DNA of 64,000 bases from Sphingomonas sp. PP-F2F-A104-K0414. Lineage in GTDB: Bacteria; Pseudomonadota; Alphaproteobacteria; Sphingomonadales; Sphingomonadaceae. Positions 63,703 to 64,000 of this stretch are shown in pieces. Positions within the stretch are counted from its first letter, which is position 1; the number at the start of each line of letters is the position of its first letter. The DNA lies in NCBI RefSeq assembly GCF_004340945.1, contig NZ_SLYD01000006.1, forward strand, positions 124,001 to 188,000. Reading direction: 5' to 3'. Below the pieces are notes generated by a model, which saw only the letters and a list, made by a program, of their open reading frames with translations, searched no databases and was not told where the DNA came from. The position numbers were made by a program, and so were the translations under genes.

Positions 63703-64000
63703 GCGTACTGGACGGCTGACTGCTGGCATCCTGATGCTGCTTGCAGCCACGTCGCCTGTTGCGACCCCCGCGCTCGCGCAGACCGTCGACCTGCAAAGCG
63801 CCTCAATGGCCGAGGCGATCGATGACGAAGATGCGCAGGCCAGCAACGCGGTGGTCGAGACTCAATTTGAACGTTCGTCTGACGCCGCGGAACAGCAGCA
63901 GGCTGGCGACTTCTATTGTGGCGAGCGGAAACTCGGCCAATGGTTCTACTGCGAGCGGCCCAAGGCCAAGCCATCCGCCCCACAGCCGTCCGCACAGCCG
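63677..64000 (+). CDS. traF: TraF (F-type conjugal transfer, partial at right edge)
   Basis: Starts at one of three in-frame ATGs (63677, 63680, 63683; the last has the best spacing from GGGGAGC). Signal TGRLTAGILMLLAATSPVAT ends near ALAQT. The mature part has an acidic/Gln-rich region and the FYCGERKLGQWFYCERP segment, a Cys pair usual at the start of TraF proteins. The remaining thioredoxin-like domain is beyond the window edge. Confidence 0.8.
   Translation, partial: MMMTTIKTKRTGRLTAGILMLLAATSPVATPALAQTVDLQSASMAEAIDDEDAQASNAVVETQFERSSDAAEQQQAGDFYCGERKLGQWFYCERPKAKPSAPQPSAQP

Overview
The window looks like part of a large conjugative plasmid (or an integrated plasmid-like element) of an alphaproteobacterium, most likely a sphingomonad. 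That placement is inferred from the high GC content, the MucR-type regulator, the strawberry-notch/toprim/DUF1173 plasmid genes, the RepC- and RPA-type replication proteins and an F-type transfer operon in the arrangement usual for sphingomonad plasmids. No rRNA or tRNA gene, CRISPR array or intact insertion sequence was seen.

Layout. (1) 1-7.0 kb is plasmid backbone read mostly leftward: an unidentified partial gene, a DUF7007-like gene broken by a frameshift, a lipoprotein nuclease, a small frameshifted ORF, DUF6927, the ArdC antirestriction protein and a very large ParB-like protein, with a divergent MucR-type regulator. A bidirectional terminator and a tiny 24-codon ORF follow. (2) 7.3-36.7 kb is metabolic cargo. 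A leftward set holds an S41 peptidase, two cupins, a carboxymuconolactone decarboxylase-like protein, an SDR, a LysR regulator, a membrane PQQ dehydrogenase, an isochorismatase-fold protein and a PaoABC-like periplasmic aldehyde oxidoreductase. Next come a LysR regulator, an SDR, an NADPH:quinone oxidoreductase-like protein and a WYL regulator, then a second PaoABC-like operon, two drug-efflux-type MFS transporters, another LysR, an aldo/keto reductase, a type-B carboxylesterase, two NTF2-fold proteins and a beta-lactamase-fold serine hydrolase. The theme is oxidation and detoxification of aldehydes, alcohols and esters. (3) 36.7-49.2 kb is backbone again: a motif-rich convergent spacer, a methyltransferase/strawberry-notch helicase protein of about 1400 residues, a toprim primase-like protein, DUF1173, a lytic transglycosylase, and a replication module with two initiator-type genes surrounded by six copies of a roughly 22-bp iteron. 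(4) 49.5-64 kb is an F-type type IV secretion operon, all rightward and tightly overlapping: traA, L, E, K, B, a DsbC-like gene, traV, traC, trbI, an S26 peptidase, traW, traU, trbC, traN and the start of traF, with three small unassigned genes among them. The operon runs off the right edge. Relaxase and coupling protein are not in view.

How the parts fit. The replication and ParB/MucR genes would maintain the element, ArdC would help it survive entry, the tra operon would move it, and the cargo would give the host extra periplasmic oxidation capacity. The least explained items are the tiny ORF with a strong ribosome binding site and terminator (6.9-7.0 kb), the GGGAA-rich convergent spacer (36.7-37.0 kb), the duplicated paoABC blocks, and the GC-rich inverted repeats just upstream of traA.
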